64,000 bases of DNA, taken from positions 231,542-295,541 of the forward strand of contig NHNW01000050.1 of the NCBI GenBank assembly GCA_002786025.1. The letters run 5' to 3'. The translations under genes and the position numbers were made by a program. The notes under the pieces were generated by a model. It was not told where the DNA came from and made no database searches. It worked only from the letters and a program-made list of their open reading frames with translations. Positions 29,543 through 40,733 of this stretch are shown in pieces. The first letter of the stretch is position 1, and every line of letters begins with the position of its first letter. Source of the DNA: Zasmidium citrigriseum (taxonomy: Eukaryota > Ascomycota > Dothideomycetes > Mycosphaerellales > Mycosphaerellaceae).

Positions 29543-31144
29543 ATGAACTTCAGATCAATGGCCTCTCCACTCCAACAAAGTGCCCAAAGTGTCGCAGCCG
29601 CACAAGCGACGCCTCGGTCAGATGGTCTAATGCAGGAGAGCACGCCGCTAAACGAAGTCGAAGACGCAGATGTAAACGAGCCAGCCAAAGAGCCCGATGT
29701 GTCAACGACAACCGCGATCGATTCCCTACCACTATACGTCCTGAAGTCAGGAGAGAGCAACAATGTGCCAGCCGACCAGTCACAAATAGTGGCCATCAAC
29801 ATGGACGAAAAAAGACACCCAGCCATTGTCCTAAACAACGAGCTACTCCAAACAATCAAAACCTCCCTCACCTCAGCATTACACATCGCCTCCGAACGAA
29901 AACGCGCAAAGGCAAAGGATGCAGTTCTCTCACGATACGCAGCCGAAGTGAATGAGGAGCGCCACAAGGAGCTTCGTGCCGAGTTCGCCTTGCCAGACTA
30001 TCCAGACCCGGGAGTTCGGCAGAGCATCGCGGAGAGATTGGCGTTCCTGAACGAGAAGTTACGGCTCGTGAATGCGGAGCAGACGGCGCTGGATCAGCAT
30101 ATGTATGAGTTAGGCGATGCAGCCTCGAAGGATAGCAAGGCCACTTTGGCGCGCTTGCTCGATGTCTTTCGGGCTGGTGCGTTGATGGAACCTCCGGTGG
30201 AGCAGAGTGAGCATGATACACAACCGGATCAGGAGTTTGTGGAGAGGTGGGCGTGGACGCCACGTCGGGAACAGGAAGCCCAAGACCCAGCGCTCGATGA
30301 GCAAGATCACCCTGCTCCTGAGCGGAGCGCTCGACGAAGAGATTCGTCTCATCAAGATCAGTCCGCACGAGGCATCCCTTCTCATATCAGCTTCCGATCA
30401 GAATCCATAGACATTCCGCAAACCAAAACCAACCCGCCATTAACTTCAACCCAACTACCACCAGCGAAGCGAGCCCGTCGAGACTTCCGACAACGCACTC
30501 GAGACTTCCGCATCGCGCAATCCGACTTCGACAACCGCTGGGGAGATATAGGCGAGCTAGCCCACGAGTCCGCGAGTAAAGCCGGCCGTCGATTGTTCGC
30601 GGCCAACAACCATCTCACTCGTCAACTGATCCAGGCCGAAGAGCGGTTTCGTCAAGCAAGGCGGCATTGTAAAGATCTCGGCATCGATGTGCAGTACGAT
30701 GGGCAGACGTCGTCGTTTCTCGATGATCCTGAGAGTGAAGGACGTTTTCGGGAGATGATGATCCATTACATAGGACCAGACAAGTACCCGGAGATCGAGA
30801 CATGGGTGGATGCCGTGGAGGAGGTCCGTAAGTCCTTGAACTCCATCATGGACGATGAAGTTGGCCATGTACTGGCCGATCAGCTGCAGCACGAAGGCGA
30901 CTGGGACGATCTCGTAAGCCTGGCTTTTGGCGAGTGTTGTCTTGGGGCCTCTGAGGGCCGCGCGAAAGAGCGTATCAAGAATTTCCAGCTGGCGAATGAT
31001 GGGCTAAGGGCCGAAGTGGAAGAGCATCGGACTAGATTCATGGCCGATCGGAAAAGGGACCGCGAAGCAAGCCAGGAAGGAAACGCTCGAGGGAGGAAGA
31101 AGCGAAAGGTAACGAAGCCGCCCAAGAAGTCCTGGGTACATTAG
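29543..31144 (+). CDS. Coiled-coil nuclear-type protein of unknown function, tandem paralogue 2
   Basis: Frame of 533 residues. The second ATG at 29558 (MASPLQQS) may be the real start because the first paralogue also starts MAS. It shares with its neighbour the patch VAINMDEKRHPAIVLNNELL, a charged coiled-coil, and QLIQAEERFRQARRHCKDLG followed by YIGPDKYPEIETWVDAVE. It ends in a very basic tail (GRKKRKVTKPPKK), a probable nuclear signal. Overall similarity to paralogue 1 is low outside these blocks, so the duplication is old. It is convergent with the glycerophosphodiesterase gene, 144 bases away. Confidence 0.75.
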   Translation: MNFRSMASPLQQSAQSVAAAQATPRSDGLMQESTPLNEVEDADVNEPAKEPDVSTTTAIDSLPLYVLKSGESNNVPADQSQIVAINMDEKRHPAIVLNNELLQTIKTSLTSALHIASERKRAKAKDAVLSRYAAEVNEERHKELRAEFALPDYPDPGVRQSIAERLAFLNEKLRLVNAEQTALDQHMYELGDAASKDSKATLARLLDVFRAGALMEPPVEQSEHDTQPDQEFVERWAWTPRREQEAQDPALDEQDHPAPERSARRRDSSHQDQSARGIPSHISFRSESIDIPQTKTNPPLTSTQLPPAKRARRDFRQRTRDFRIAQSDFDNRWGDIGELAHESASKAGRRLFAANNHLTRQLIQAEERFRQARRHCKDLGIDVQYDGQTSSFLDDPESEGRFREMMIHYIGPDKYPEIETWVDAVEEVRKSLNSIMDDEVGHVLADQLQHEGDWDDLVSLAFGECCLGASEGRAKERIKNFQLANDGLRAEVEEHRTRFMADRKRDREASQEGNARGRKKRKVTKPPKKSWVH

Positions 31145-31288
31145 CTGTGCCTGCAATCATTGTCAAAGTAGCAAGACAAATGGATATAGAAGCCAGAATC
31201 TTTCCCGATAGATGAGGTGAATAACTTTTCATATCTTGTTCTAGATTCTGTCGTAATCATACTCTCATGTCGTCACACAATGCTGAGA

Positions 31289-32735
31289 TTACTTCAAGCC
31301 AAAGCAATTGGCATAGTATGTGATCGTTCCTAAATATATCAAGTCAGCTTCCTCTCTTCCACAACATCACAATCAAGACTTACCAGCCCAGTCCGCAAAG
31401 ATCTTGGTCGCGCCAACCTGCTGCGCAATTACATCAATGACGGTATATTCGTCTCCGTCGTTGTTAATGAGGTTCGCCACGCTCTCGTAGTAGTAGCCTC
31501 CACCATCAACCTCCAACGGTCCCGAGCGCTCAAAGGACCAGGTAATGATTTCCAATCCAGCCTTCTGCGCCGCGATGGCGTAGCTCGAAGGGACGATCTC
31601 CTGCGTCTCGTTGTTCGCCGTGATGAGCTGCCAAATGCTAGGGGCGATGATCTTGACACCTCGCTCTGCAAGCCCAGGGAGAGAGTCGACGGCAGTCTGG
31701 TATCCGTCCGCGGATAGGTCGGCACGCTCGTCGAGGTACACGGCCTGCTCACCAAACGCCGGGTCATTCTTGAGCCAGAAGAAGATATCATCAGGCAAGA
31801 AAGACTGCAACCAGACACGGTCGGCGGCAATATCAGCTTCCTTGAAAGTATCGACGATCTGCTGTGCAAAGTCTTCTTGAGTATAATTGCCCTGGAAAGG
31901 CATGGGGATCTCAGGAGTCTTGGCCTCAGCGGTGAAGTTCAAGCCATAGCCCTCGACGAGCTTGATCTGGTCCTTCAGAGACATAGTCTCCGCGCAGGAG
32001 TAGGCGTACATGTTGGTTCTCCAATCTGGCGTGCTGCCAATTCTGCCCATGTACTGGCTCGTGTTCACTGCGTTGAATGTTGTGGCCTCCATCTCTGCGC
32101 AGAGGGACTTAAACTCAGCGAGAGTGATGTCGCTGGTGCAGCATTTGGCACTGGCATCTGTGCCTTTCTCAGGGTCGGCGGGCGTGAATGGCTCGGTGCA
32201 CTTGGCTGCGAGGTCTGGGTGCGCGAGGATGTTGGTGGTGTAGTGGAGGTCGCAGTTCGAATGGCGGCATACGAGCTCGCGGTCGGAGGTGAAAGAGACA
32301 TCGCATTCGATGATGCCTAGGAACTCATTAGCCCACAATTCACTGTCTTCGAAATGGACTTATCTCACCAGCTCCCATCCTCGCCGCCGCATGATACCCC
32401 TCCTTCGAATGCTCCGGGAACATCAACGGAGCTCCACGATGCGAGATCGAGAAACTACTCGTGCTCTTCGGCTCCTCTTTACAGCTCTCCAACTTGTCCT
32501 TCAGTGGTCCCTCATCCATATTATCAACCAGATAATAGGGTCTCGGACCAAGCTGGACATTGATGCTCGGCTTCGGGCTTCCACCACCTGGTGGCTTTCC
32601 AGGATGGTATCCAGGCGGCTTGCCATGATGTCCCCAATTCCAATTGCCCCAGTTACCCCATTGTGGTACGGGTGCTGGAGCGGCGGAGGTGAGGCCAATG
32701 GCCAGGGAAGCTGCCGCGAGCTGGGAGAAGTACAT
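31289..32735 (-). CDS. Secreted glycerophosphodiester phosphodiesterase
   Basis: Three exons on the minus strand: 32369-32735, 31384-32316 and 31289-31329, totalling 446 residues. Introns are GTGAGA...CCTAG and GTAAGT...TTTAG, and frame is kept. A signal peptide (MYFSQLAAASLAIGLTSA) leads into a Trp/Gly/Pro-rich low-complexity linker. The GDPD barrel starts at SHRGAPLMFPEHS. The HRG, the glutamate of PEHS, the E-x-D pair in IIECDVS and the histidine of VCRHSNCD are the expected catalytic and metal-binding residues. The enzyme hydrolyses glycerophosphodiesters outside the cell, usually to gain phosphate, glycerol phosphate or choline. Confidence 0.9.
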
Positions 32736-33489
32736 TGTTCCCGTTGTAATTCCTGCTCTTCAACCCAATGTCGACGACACCAATGCCAAAGATAAAAAAG
32801 AGAGGAAACAATATCCTCACCTCGCAAACCAAGAGGAAACACAAGAAGAGCAGAAAGAAGAACAAACCCCGAACCCAGTCCTCTTTTAAACAAACACAGC
32901 TCCCCTAGCTGTTCGCAAAGCGCACCGGTTCCTGCATCCCTAGCTCCCAACACGTGGGAAGCCCCAGCCGCACAATTCGACCTCGCGCGCGGCCATGAGG
33001 CTGGAAAAAGAGAGGTGTCGACGTCAAGGTTTCAGTGCCCGCAGTGATCCAGGATGCGTGCTTCCCGGTAGCTGCTTGGCAACGGATGCGCGATGAGGCT
33101 GGTGGGCTGGGCAAGGACTCCCACGTGCAGGGTTCCTTATCGGCGACTCGAAGCGATTCTGCGGCGTGGTAGCTGAATCTGGCTTGTAAAGCGCTTTTTC
33201 TCTTGTGTTCGCTTGGAACGGGCGATGATGCTGTTGTTCTTGTGAAGAGGATGGAAAGAAGTGTGGTAGCACGACGGAGCTCCGAATATAGAGTTTCGAT
33301 GGATCGCGCTAGTTTCTCACAGCAGGAGATTGAACTTTAATCAGTTGCATGGTGACCACTTCGGGCAGGTAGAGCAGCAGTATGCACATTGAAGGCTTTG
33401 GTGATGAAGCAGTGGCTCATGGAGAAGTTCGGCGATGCTGGACAGCATTATTCTCAGTCTGGGAAGGGAGCAGCTTTCGCATTCGTCTG
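32736..33489. other. Intergenic, promoter side of the glycerophosphodiesterase gene
   Basis: No supported gene. The first 150 bases are A-rich and purine-rich on the plus strand, as in many fungal 5' leaders read in reverse. Confidence 0.45.
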
Positions 33490-36247
33490 CTATATCCTGA
33501 TCCTTTCGAACGAATACTTGCCAATATTCCGGTTCTTCTGCTGCGCGATAAGAGCCTTGCTCTTCACGCCAGGCTTGCTATACCAATCCTTCACGACTGG
33601 CGGCTCTTCTCTTCCTCCAAGAGGCATGAGCGTTTGCTCCAGACTAAGCTCCTCTTCCTCGCCGTTTCTCCTCTTGCGTTTGAGGGATGGCTTCTCCTGA
33701 GCAGCACCGGCCGCCCTCTTGAGCTCGGTCAGAACCATGTTGAGACGTTCAGCCTGGAAAAGCCCTTCGAGTGCGGCGGAAACTTCGTTCTTCAACCGTT
33801 CCAGGAATTCCAGAGTCTCTGGAAGATGCGCACTTTGGCCTACGACCCATCCGCTGAGTCCGACAGCGTCCAAGGCACACGAGCACAGGTTGGCAATGGC
33901 TCTAATTGCCTGGTTGCTTGACTCGATCTCCTGAGCATTACCTAGCCCTGCCGCGTGATCCTCCTCGTCGTTGCCCAACTCGACGTACTTCTGAGTCCAT
34001 CCTCCCTTGAAGAGCTCATTGCGGAGAAGCTGGATGAACGCCATGATATCTTCGTCGGTCATGGCACGCTGCATGGCGCGCACAATATCCTTGTGTGGGA
34101 ATGATTGGAGGCGTAACAGCAGCAGGCGGCTCAGCTCGCTGCGCACGACAAGACCTGACTCCATGATGTATTGTGCTTCGTCCAGCTGTCTGACTGCTGC
34201 GGCCAGTTCGGAGTCCACGTCGCCACCTCCCATGGCAACATCGCCATTGGTCAGCGCTTTGGTGGGCTCATTTGCCGCCGAAGACGGGAGCTGATTGTTG
34301 AGCAATCGTGTGAAGATCTTGACGCCGCAGACCACTTCATCCACTGGCCACTGCACAGGAAGTCCGACCAGCTCGTACATCAACCTAAGACTGGACTCAG
34401 CCTCACCGATGGCAGCCATCACGTCACCTGGCGCAACGTCTGGTCGGGTCTCGTTGCCTTGCGCTGGCTTCGATAAAGCAAGCTGGATTTCCGATGTCGT
34501 AAGGTATCCCGCCAGAGCCAGCCAACGGAGAATGTTTCTAGAAAACACTGCGATCTCGAGCTGTTGCTTGTGTTGATCCGCGTGCGGGTCGACCTTTCGC
34601 CATCGGAACGTTTGACCAAGTAGGTACCTGGCTTTTGCTCGATTCACATATTGTGGGTCGAATGTGTTCGCTGGCAGATCCCATTCCCTGCGTTCGGGCT
34701 GCGAATGGCCATTCGCGTGTCCATTCGTTGTCCCGTTCGGTGTCTCTTGTGCCTCCATGACATTGTTGACGTAGAAGTCATTCGCGACGAGGTCTTCAAG
34801 ACCTTCAACATCCGAGTCGCTGACGAGGCGTTCGACATTGGACGTCCACTCCTCCCATCTCTTTCGCTTCTTTTCTTGCTTTTGGGACAGTCCAAAGGTT
34901 TCTTCTGCGACTCTTCCCTTGCCCATTACCTCAAGCAGCAGGGGCGCATGAGCTTTCGCCCGTCGGCCATCGTCCAACATGTCACCCACCTGCCAAGCAA
35001 CAAGATTGGTACCGGAGAGTCCCACGACAATACTGAGGTCGGAGAACTGCGTGATTATTGAAAGCGAAGAGTCATTCTCAGTGGTACCTTCAGTCTTGGG
35101 TGTGGCCTGATAGTCCAGAGAACTCAACAACGAGCCGTATTTGATGTCATAGACACCGATTCTGCCAGGAGACACGACCAATACTGTCGCAGCGGAGAGC
35201 CGTGTGAAGCTGTTAACCACTGGGTTGCCCTTCCGGCCGAGCTCAAACGTGAGCTTTGGAGTAGTTCCAGACAGATCCACGACGTTTAAGCGGTTGCTAA
35301 GCCTTTGATACAGCATGCCGGAGCCCGAATGGAGTTCGTACTGAGCGGTGCCCTGTCTCTGCCGGAATGGAAGCTCATAGTTCAAGACCTGCTCTAGAGG
35401 CGATCGTTGAGTCTGCAGTGGTTGGCCATGAGCATTTCGGATGGCATGTATGGTGAGCTGTCTTCGAGAATCCGAGCAAGTAATTTGTACAAGCAGAGGT
35501 AGTCCGGACTGGTTCGTGGCTCCTTGAAGTGATGCATCCAGTAAAGCAAGAACATCTTCCCGGTTGCGTAGGAGACCTTTGCGTGCGGAATCGAAATCAA
35601 CGATGGTAGCAAACTCCACTTCAACATCACCGTCTTGACTTCTTGTGTGCTCCCATCTCGTCACACTCACGTCAACTGATAGGCAGTCCACATCTCCATT
35701 GGTGTATGATACCAGCACAGATCTTTCGCCTGAATCTTCGCCGCCAGCGCCAACAACATCGACGGCCGCGATGTTGCCATATCGAAGTTTGCGTTCTCGC
35801 CTGGTTGGAGCTCGGGGCTCACGTTCTTCGCTCTGGGGCTTGCCAAGATCTTCACTGATGCTCACAAGACGTGCTTTCTGTCCGTTGCTGCCATCACGCA
35901 CAGCAATAAAGGTCTGACGCTGCGGCTGCAGAGGTTTGGTTCGTTTGCAATATATCGAACACGGTGGAGCGGCGAGATGGGATTGCGGTGGAAGGGCATA
36001 GGAGCTCGCTGTCGTCTGGTTTTGGGTCTAGTCTATGTCAGCTCCCATGACAGACTGATTCTCCAATTGCGCATACGTTGTAGATGTTAACACTCTCTCC
36101 GTCCACAGCTATGGCGACCTCATGCCGTTTTCTCTTTCTGGGGCCGGAGATGCTGTAGACATTCGCACCCAGAATCCTCCCATTCTCTGAGTCTAGTGGC
36201 TTCGGCAGCGATGCGATCGAGTACGGCTCCTCAATGCCTCCCGACAT
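33490..36247 (-). CDS. UTP8: Utp8-like small-subunit processome protein (NOL11 relative)
   Basis: Two exons on the minus strand, 36077-36247 and 33490-36027, with a 49 nt intron (GTATGC...GACTAG), code 902 residues. The N-terminal half reads as a beta-propeller with repeated strands (HEVAIAVDGESVNIYN; RSVLVSYTNGDVDCLSVDV; ATVLVVSPGRIGVYDIKYG). The C-terminal half is helical (LSRLLLLRLQSFPHKDIVRA; DIMAFIQLLRNELFKGGW), and a basic tail ends at GKYSFERIRI. Length and architecture fit Utp8/NOL11 of the t-UTP complex, which acts in the nucleolus on rDNA transcription and early 18S processing. Assignment is by overall architecture. It is divergent from the Elg1 gene across 269 bases. Confidence 0.65.
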
Positions 36248-36516
36248 GGCGCATACAATTCCCTCGAAGTTGATTGCAAGTGAAATGTCTCGCTTGTCTG
36301 CCGTCCAAGATTTCGGCGGATCTGCTCAAAATTTAGAGTTGCGCTGCGGGCCCTGCCGAGAGTCTACGGCGCGACCTACGCGCGACTTCGCGTCATCTGA
36401 AGTTGAGCCTCACGACTCGACACTTTCATGTGCTCTCTTTCACCCACGCCCTTTACACGACACCAACCATTGCGATACACCGCTTGAGTGTATACAAGCA
36501 TGAGAGAGTCCGATGA

Positions 36517-39500
36517 ATGGCCGCAGCGACTGTTCTATCTGCCATGAGCGCAGAAGGCGACAAAGCCCTCCACCCATTCTTTACGCGACCCAAGGGTGAG
36601 TATTCTCAGAGCTTTCATGTGACGGGAGTAGCTGAGGCGTGCAGGCAACGAGCAGAAGTCTACCACCAATCCAGACGAAGAAGCCCTTCCAGACGCCCGA
36701 GATGACGAAGACAGCGATTATGAACAGAAGCCCAAGAGAGCGAACTGTAAAAGGAAGAAGGTGAAGAAAGATCAGCCGGGAGAGAAGAAAAAGAGCCAGA
36801 AGACGCTGGGCGAGATCATCAATCCCAAGCCAGTCGAGAAGCCCGAGCCTGAGGTTGTCAATCTGTGCACATCCGAGCCAGACTTGAACGATGATCGAAG
36901 GAAACGTCGCCGGACCAGTCAGACCGAATCGGTGGAGGTCGGCTCAGAGCAGCCTAGTACTCCGCCTCCATTTGGAGAAGGCGACTATTCACCTCAGGTC
37001 ATTATTTCTGCCTCTTCGCCCTCGACGCATGTATCGGTACACCGGAGCGAGGAAGTTCTGGCGCCCCAGACACCTCCTAAGAAGCTCTTGAAACTCAATG
37101 CCAATGGAAAGTTTAGCTCGCCACCGTCGAAGACACTCAAACCCAAGGAGGATGCGCCCGAAGAGCCCAAGAGACGTACGAGACAACGGAAAGCGGCCAC
37201 TTCCTCAGTGACAAAGCATCTTCTCGTTTCGATCAGCTATGGCAAAGATGATACCACCCGCGCGGAGGTCGGTAATAGAATCACTCGCCTTCTCAGCGGA
37301 CAGGAGCGATATGCAGTCGAGGAGGTGAGGAAGACCCCGAGAAAGCGTACGCCCAAAAAGCCCAAACCCACACATCCTTTCTTCGTTGGAAAGAAGGAGT
37401 CAGCGCCGCCAAAACAGGAGTCGCCCCGTAAAGCATCCGCAGTAACTCCCGGCAAACTTCGAAAGCAAACCTTCCAAGACCGCCCGTATGTTCAGAGGGA
37501 CGCACCAGCGTTTGATTCTGCACTCTTAAAGGATAGATTGATGGTGAAGCATCCCGGTGCCAAGGACCCGCCATTTCCACCGAAAGACTGGGTGCATGTT
37601 CGTGGATCCGATAGCTACTGGGTTAAGCAGCCCATGAACGCCGACACGTTCGAAAGACTCTATCACAAACGGAAGCGCAAGCAAGCCCGGCTTACCCTAC
37701 CCGTGGAACACTCTCTTCTCTCGCAATACGCCTCCCAACTTACTGCCGAAGAAGAGAGAAAAGTCCGGCCAGATGGTTTCTTCGAACCTCGTGAAGACCT
37801 CATACTTCCTGAACGCCGCCTGATTTCGGGTGAAGAGATCGCTGAGGCAGTCACAAAACAACTCTCGGTCCCCCTGAGCTCTATTGTTGAAGATGAACTC
37901 TCCCTCACATCATCGCAACTTGCTGTACATCCAGCGCTCAGAGCCCTATTCGACAGGATTCCCAATTCGATGTCAGCGTTCGATGAGCTCAAGGGAGAGT
38001 CTCAGTCGTGGACCTCCAAGTACGCTCCTGCGAGTGCTGCCGAGGTCTTGCAACCATCACATGGGATGTCCATCCTGAAAGATTGGTTAAGAATGCTTTC
38101 CGTGCAGACAGTCGGCGGTGGAGCGCCGCTCTCTGTCAAACCGGCCTCTTCAAAAGCGCCAGAGAAGCCGAAGAAGAAACGAAAGAAGAGGCCTGATGAT
38201 CTCGACGACTTTCTGGTTGACAGTGACGAAGAGACGAACGAGATGAGCGAGATTAACGATGATGAGGATTCGAGTTCGGCTGGCAATCCAAGAGCGATGA
38301 AAAGCGTCGTCCAGGTCATTCATGATGATCATACTAAGCTCAAAAACGCTGTTCTTTTGAGCGGCCCATCTGGCTGCGGCAAAAGCGCTGCAGCGTATGC
38401 GGTTGCCAAAGAGATGGGTTACAAGGTCTTCGAAATCTCCTCCAGTGAGCGGAGAAGTGGGCGCGACGTTCTGGACAGGGTTGGCGACATGACAGAGAAT
38501 CATCTTGTCAAGCATCACGGCATTGAATCTGCTGAAATGTCGTCATCAGAAGAGCCGAGCCGCATCGAGGAGGCATTCCAGAAGGACCTCCAGAGTGGCA
38601 GGCAGGGCAAGATGAGTGCTTTCTTCAAGCCACAAACGAAGGCCAAAGCTAAGCCCAAGGAGCCCAAGAATGTGGTCAAGGAGAAGACGCTGAAAAATGT
38701 CCAAGAGGCCCTCAAGAAGCAACCGAAAGACCAACAACAGTCTCTCATCTTGCTGGAAGAGATTGACGTCCTCTTCAAAGATGACAAGGAGTTTTGGAGC
38801 ACCATCATCAAGCTCATTACGACCTCGAAGAGACCATTCATCATGACCTGCAACGACGAAGACATGTTTCCCTTCAATGCCATATCAACGCATGCGATCC
38901 TGCGATTTACGACACCTTCGACAGATCTCGCATCTGACTACATGCTACTGATTGCCGCTACCGAAGGTCACCTTCTTCCACGCAACGCAGTCACGGCTTT
39001 GTACGAGAGGAACAGCCATGACCTTCGAGCGAGCATCATGGAGCTCGATTTCTGGTGCCAGATGGGAATTGGAGATCCTCGTGAAGGTCTGAGCTGGATA
39101 TACCAACGCTGGCCGCCTGGATCAGACAAGGACGAGCGCGGCAGAACCCTACGCGTGGTCAGTCATGGCACCTACCAAGAAGGTATGGGAGTGGCGTCGA
39201 AGTCTGGGTCAACAATTGAAGAGACTCTATCAGAGGCCTGGGAAGAGTTTACTGTCGAGCCAGTAGCTGCTCTGGGCTGGACGCCTGATGCCGAGAATGC
39301 ACCTCCAGCATCTACGTCTCTCAAGAGCATGGCTGCCTTTGCAGACGCTTTGAGTGCGGCGGACTCCAGCTGCTCCATTGGTCTACCAGCGACCGCACCT
39401 CTCGATCCCACGCAGCCAGAGCTCCCCGAGAAGGCCCGTGGCAACTACATCGAAGGGCTCGGCTTCCTGCAGACAGATGAGAGGATCGACTACAGCGGGA

Positions 39501-40084
39501 TGTCTGGACAGCTCATGGTGTCCATGGCCCTCTATGCTTTCCAGATGTTCGGATCCACGGACCAGTCAGCTCCGACCAAAGACCAAATCATCGCGAACGC
39601 AACGCGACTCAAAGCGAATATTCGCGATGAGTGTCTCTCACGACATGCCTTCAGCTGCTTCGACGCCGTTTCAGCACCCGCTGAAGTCTCGCTCTCTAAC
39701 CCTGGCATGCTGCAATCCGCCTTTGACGGTGCGTTCGAAACGATCGCTCTGGACTTGGCACCCTATGTTCGCTCGATCGTCCAGCACGACCAGGCGCTCG
39801 AAGAACAGCGCGAGCGACTCAACCTCCTCACCTCAGACGGTCGAAAAGCCAAGCGGGCTCGCACGACTCGCGCCGCGCGGAGTGCTCTGGAAGGGGGTCA
39901 AAGGGCCACGACAAGGCGAGAGAGGTGGTTTACGAAAGACCTGGACTTTGATGCCGTCCTTGCTACCGCTGGGAAGCACTGGCCGAGGACATCTGAATCT
40001 GCTGCTTCGGTGGGAGAAGAGGGTTCTCGGGTGAGCACCGATGCTGCCGCCTCGACTGCTGAAGAGGAGATCAAATACGAGTAG
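36517..40084 (+). CDS. ELG1: Elg1/ATAD5-type AAA ATPase, PCNA-unloading RFC-like subunit
   Basis: Exons are 36517-36595 and 36645-40084 (49 nt intron GTGAGT...GTGCAG), 1,172 residues. The AAA core has Walker A GPSGCGKS (about 600), preceded by WTSKYAPASAAEVL as in RFC large subunits, and Walker B LILLEEID (about 727). The insert between them is Lys-rich, as in ATAD5. PCNA-binding-like motifs occur at residues 16-22 (KALHPFF), about 269-273 (THPFF) and about 681-688 (QGKMSAFF, a consensus PIP box). A SUMO-interaction-like patch (EVVNLCTSEPD) lies near residue 96. Elg1 with Rfc2-5 removes PCNA from chromatin after replication and limits genome rearrangement. Basic C-terminal segments follow. 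Confidence 0.88.
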
Positions 40085-40247
40085 TGGTTGATGTATCAGA
40101 CAGAAGGGACGGTTATAGCTGGCTTTAGATAGGTGTGTGTGATGAAGTGGCTGGCCAGATATTATTATCAAATACGACAGATGCACATGTACTCACTCAG
40201 GATGCTATTGATTGCTATGCCACATCATTTCTTTTCGGTGTGCTTGG

Positions 40248-40733
40248 TCATCTCGTGTTCCGTCTTACAAGGCGTTCATTAAAGAGGTCATTGTCCATTC
40301 GCGTGCTGGTCGGGTCCTCATTGTGACCTCGTAGCATCCAGCAAGGTGACCGGCCGAAACCACTTCGCCGACGGTCAAAGTACCCTTCGCCGTCGGCCAA
40401 TTTGGTGACAATGCACGTGCACACAAATCCACGCTGGTCTTCGTCTCGCGGCATCAACGCTCCAACTCCATCGTCGACATCATACCATTGAAGTTTTTTC
40501 CTTTCACTCAGTAGTCGCCCACGTGCTCGACTAGCGTGCGTAGCATATGAAAGCGGTGGTGAAACGCTGACCGCTCTGCTGAACGATGAGCCGAAGACTT
40601 GCCTATCTTTGCTCGTGCTCATGGAGTCACTCGCCGTGAGGTGTTGGTAAGACTCATAGTCGTTTGTCAACTCGGTGAAGAGTTCGTAGACTGGTCGAGC
40701 ACGTGGGCTTTCGTCGAAGTTGGCAATGCGTGT
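40248..40733 (-). CDS. Possible gene fragment of unknown function
   Basis: The minus-strand frame runs from a plausible acceptor (CGTAG before 40733) to a stop at 40248. Its start (RIANFDESPRARPVYELFTEL, then TNDYESYQHLTA) looks like real coding sequence. Upstream frame 40744-40932 could be a preceding exon, but no donor gives a normal-length intron with convincing sites (the candidate GTGATC would give about 88 nt). The C-terminal part is less protein-like. No family recognised; it may be a decayed gene. Confidence 0.3.
   Translation of the reverse strand, partial: TRIANFDESPRARPVYELFTELTNDYESYQHLTASDSMSTSKDRQVFGSSFSRAVSVSPPLSYATHASRARGRLLSERKKLQWYDVDDGVGALMPRDEDQRGFVCTCIVTKLADGEGYFDRRRSGFGRSPCWMLRGHNEDPTSTRMDNDLFNERLVRRNTR

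Noticed and set aside
29500..29967. 155-codon minus-strand frame
   Set aside because: It is fully antisense to the start of paralogue 2, which has the better start context and a conserved domain.
38150..38883. Two 122-codon minus-strand frames
   Set aside because: They are shadows of the Elg1 ATPase core on the opposite strand.
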